The notes below the pieces were generated by a model, which was not told the DNA's origin, ran no database searches, and saw nothing but the letters and a program-made list of their open reading frames with translations. The position numbers were made by a program, and so were the translations under genes. Below are positions 63,989 to 64,000 of a stretch of 64,000 bases of DNA, piece after piece. How positions within the stretch are numbered: position 1 is the first letter of the stretch; each line of letters starts with the position of its first letter. Source of the DNA: Halogeometricum sp. S3BR5-2 (GTDB lineage Archaea; Halobacteriota; Halobacteria; Halobacteriales; Haloferacaceae); contig NZ_JAMQOQ010000002.1 of the NCBI RefSeq assembly GCF_031624635.1, positions 186,001 to 250,000 of the forward strand. Reading direction: 5' to 3'.

Positions 63989-64000
63989 CGCGTGTTTGAG

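Overview
The window is high-GC haloarchaeal chromosome (class Halobacteria; a Haloferax/Halogeometricum-like relative is likely but was not tested). The signs are strongly acidic proteins, many leaderless genes with a TATA box about 25-30 bp before the start codon, Tat signal peptides (two joined to a lipobox), a PGF-CTERM-like surface anchor, HalOD1 and bacterio-opsin-activator (HTH_10) regulators, and archaeal housekeeping genes (aIF1, Tsr3, CofE, Nog1-type GTPase). No rRNA, tRNA, CRISPR array, transposase or integrase was recognised.

1-29.2 kb and 42.7-64 kb are dense core chromosome. The left part carries a PhnP-like metallo-hydrolase, an AAA+ ATPase, assimilatory nitrate reductase with a MobA-type cofactor gene, a thiolase, a Tat/PGF-CTERM surface protein, a cation/H+ antiporter with an RCK domain, an acyl-CoA synthetase, seryl-tRNA synthetase, Tsr3, two GTPases (Nog1 type and EngB), a GH43 Tat-lipoprotein, a BCCT osmolyte transporter, a formyl-THF cyclo-ligase-like protein, a receiver-PAS protein, a Nudix-eIF2B fusion and a phosphoesterase. 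The right part carries cofE-mer (F420 and C1 metabolism), mutS-mutL, the MoxR/DUF58/transglutaminase operon, aIF1, a rhodanese, a second Nudix hydrolase, two haloarchaeal conserved genes, a 1058-residue Bat-like sensor-regulator, RimI and aconitase.

29.2-42.7 kb is a clearly different accessory region, visibly lower in GC. It holds about sixteen full or partial copies of an imperfect 95-170 bp repeat, all in the same orientation, separated by one gene or a small gene group each. The cargo is mostly short membrane proteins, a HicAB toxin-antitoxin pair, an extra tryptophanyl-tRNA synthetase, a tandemly duplicated small gene, a regulator cluster (TrmB, zinc ribbon, DUF7344-like, Lrp and a broken HTH gene), an MFS carrier, a lipoprotein and, at the right edge, an AlkZ-like DNA glycosylase. 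One copy has lost exactly the segment between its two internal half-repeats, and one repeat+gene unit is tandemly duplicated, so the repeats appear to be active substrates for recombination. The layout recalls an integron cassette array, but no integrase is present here and the genes point both ways.

The second main observation lies inside this region. The extra trpS is preceded by a leader of about 165 nt that has its own TATA box and encodes a 23-residue peptide with a Trp-Arg-Trp motif, followed by alternative hairpins. This is the architecture expected of tryptophan-responsive attenuation.
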